A stretch of DNA of 64,000 nt from Peribacillus asahii (GTDB taxonomy: Bacteria > Bacillota > Bacilli > Bacillales > DSM-1321): the NCBI RefSeq assembly GCF_004006295.1, contig NZ_CP026095.1, forward strand, positions 4,059,501 through 4,123,500, read 5' to 3'. This document shows, in pieces, positions 62,680 to 64,000 of this stretch. Made by a program: the position numbers and the translations under genes. Each line of letters starts with the position of its first letter. The stretch's first letter is position 1. The notes beneath the pieces were generated by a model, which was not told the origin of the DNA, did no database searches, and saw only the letters and a list, made by a program, of their open reading frames with translations.

Positions 62680-64000
62680 TTACATCTTAAATCGATGAAC
62701 TAGCTCATAAAGAGATTCTGATATAACCGTTAAAGACTGAGCTGCTGCTTGGATTTCTTGCATTGTCGCTAATTGTTCTTCTGTTGTCGCTGTAATTTCA
62801 CTCGTATTTTCTGAAATAACCTCAGATAATGATAAAACGTCTTCCACTCTTTGAGAAACGGATTCAAAACTTGTACCTAGATGTTCCGTCGTCGCTGCAA
62901 TTTGTTGAATTTGCGTCGATACACTAGAAATCGAGTCTAATATTTCCTTAAATTGTACCGCTGTTTCTTTCGTCAAGTCATTTCCCGTATTTACATTATC
63001 TTTCACAACAACAATTGTATTCACAGTATTTTTCGTCTCCACTTGTATATGATCAATCAGCTCCCGAATTTGATTAGCCGATTGACTCGATTGATCTGCT
63101 AATTTGCGCACTTCCTCCGCTACAACGGAAAAGCCTTTTCCATGCTCTCCGGCTCTTGCCGCTTCAATCGCTGCATTCAATGCTAATAAATTCGTTTGAT
63201 TCGCAATATCATTAATGATCTCTGTAATGTGATTAATTTTTAACACATCCTCCGCTAAAGAACGGATACTTTGATCAGCTTCATCGACTGACTGATGAAT
63301 AAACTCCATAGAATCTACAATCTTTTCTACACTTTTCTCGCCATTATCCGCTTTCATGCTAACGACTTCAGCAGCACTCGAAACATTTGCTGCACTCGTA
63401 GCGATGTTTAATATTCCATCTAACGATTCCTTTACGGCTAACGAGCTCTCATCTAAAATTTTGTTCTGATGATTCATATTCATTGAAATTTGTTGAAGAG
63501 AGTCTGCAATTTGATCAGCTGATGCCGTTGTTTGCTCTGCACTAGCTAAGAACTGTTCGGATGAAGAAGCTGCTTGTTCGGATGAAACACTAATACGAGA
63601 AATCATCTCTCTTAATGAAACAATGAATGCATTAAATGATTGTGCTACTTCACCGAATTCATCCTGATTCTTCACCTCAATGGTCTTCGTTAAATCTCCT
63701 TCTCCTTCAGAAATATCATTCATTTGCTCTTTCAGCTTATGTAATGGAACCAAAATAGCTTTAATTAAACGAATTCCGAATACTACTCCTACTATAGTCG
63801 CTATCCCTGCAATCACGACTAATAATGTCTGTCTAAGACTGGAGTCCGATTTTAACTGCTTTCTTGCTTCAACTATCTCTGTATCCAACTTTTCAATATA
63901 ACGCTCAAAAGATGGATCTAAAATTTCTTTACGTAACTGACGACCTTCTTCAAAATGAAGTGTATTCGCCTTTTCAGAATCATCTTTTATTGTTTCTATG
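62680..64000 (-). CDS. Methyl-accepting chemotaxis protein (5' partial)
   Basis: The frame stays open to the window edge, so the start lies beyond 64000. The internal TTG at 63888 is not the start. The visible 439 residues comprise the end of a helical-bundle sensor ([20 protein letters not shown]), a membrane helix ([21 protein letters not shown]), HAMP ([22 protein letters not shown]) and the signalling coiled coil with [20 protein letters not shown] at the tip. It couples to CheA/CheW. Confidence 0.92.
   Translation of the reverse strand, partial: IETIKDDSEKANTLHFEEGRQLRKEILDPSFERYIEKLDTEIVEARKQLKSDSSLRQTLLVVIAGIATIVGVVFGIRLIKAILVPLHKLKEQMNDISEGEGDLTKTIEVKNQDEFGEVAQSFNAFIVSLREMISRISVSSEQAASSSEQFLASAEQTTASADQIADSLQQISMNMNHQNKILDESSLAVKESLDGILNIATSAANVSSAAEVVSMKADNGEKSVEKIVDSMEFIHQSVDEADQSIRSLAEDVLKINHITEIINDIANQTNLLALNAAIEAARAGEHGKGFSVVAEEVRKLADQSSQSANQIRELIDHIQVETKNTVNTIVVVKDNVNTGNDLTKETAVQFKEILDSISSVSTQIQQIAATTEHLGTSFESVSQRVEDVLSLSEVISENTSEITATTEEQLATMQEIQAAAQSLTVISESLYELVHRFKM

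Noticed and set aside
1..64000. CRISPR arrays, tRNA or rRNA genes, complete insertion sequences or prophage
   Set aside because: No regularly spaced repeats, tRNA-like cloverleaf, rRNA sequence, transposase or phage structural gene was found on reading both strands.

Overview
The window looks like chromosome of a low-GC, spore-forming member of the Bacillaceae or a close relative. The signs are AGGAGG-type ribosome binding sites, occasional TTG/GTG starts, H-type and gamma-like spore proteins, LipM-type octanoyl transfer, YrhE/YrhD-type formate dehydrogenase and a Bacillus-type phenylalanine dehydrogenase. The species cannot be fixed from the sequence. No rRNA, tRNA, CRISPR array, complete insertion sequence or prophage was found. 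It reads as a metabolic stretch with a few gene remnants.

Region 1 (1-6.5 kb) holds a partial DoxX gene, a luciferase-like flavin monooxygenase, a truncated acyl-CoA ligase, an esterase plus extradiol (DODA-type) dioxygenase pair, and L-2-hydroxyglutarate oxidase behind its own GntR regulator with three phased operator-like repeats. Region 2 (6.5-26 kb) is a molybdenum cofactor and formate dehydrogenase region. It contains moaB-mobA-modA-modB plus an MsmX-like ATPase on one strand; moeB-moeA-mobB-moaE-moaD, moaA, fdhD and a DUF2294 gene on the other; then moaC and fdhF-yrhD. Together these cover molybdate uptake, most of cofactor synthesis, sulfuration by FdhD and the enzyme. An orphan histidine kinase, a rhodanese, an unknown coiled-coil protein and a secreted repeat protein lie inside it. 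fdhF has its own promoter followed by an intrinsic terminator ahead of the start codon, so attenuation is likely.

Region 3 (26-47 kb) is mixed housekeeping: ASCH and membrane proteins, MaoC-like and MBL-fold proteins, polyphosphate kinase, a deacetylase, spore protein, a P-loop/Asp23-like fusion, a crotonase, a GH3 glycosidase, a chemoreceptor, a TetR-controlled permease with a shared operator, LysE, lipA-lipM, an acetyltransferase, LysR and EamA. Region 4 (47-53 kb) carries a sulfate/thiosulfate ABC transporter (sbp-cysT-cysW-cysA) behind a second leader terminator, then bioB behind tandem BirA-like operators.

Region 5 (53.6-61.1 kb) is a phenylalanine/tyrosine catabolic operon read leftward: hpd, an uncharacterised 324-residue protein, fahA, hmgA, an NhaC-type carrier and phenylalanine dehydrogenase. 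Maleylacetoacetate isomerase is missing, and the uncharacterised protein sits where that step would be expected; this is the most interesting candidate in the window. Region 6 (61.3-64 kb) has a YuzB-like protein, SspH, a YkvA-like protein and a second chemoreceptor cut by the window end.
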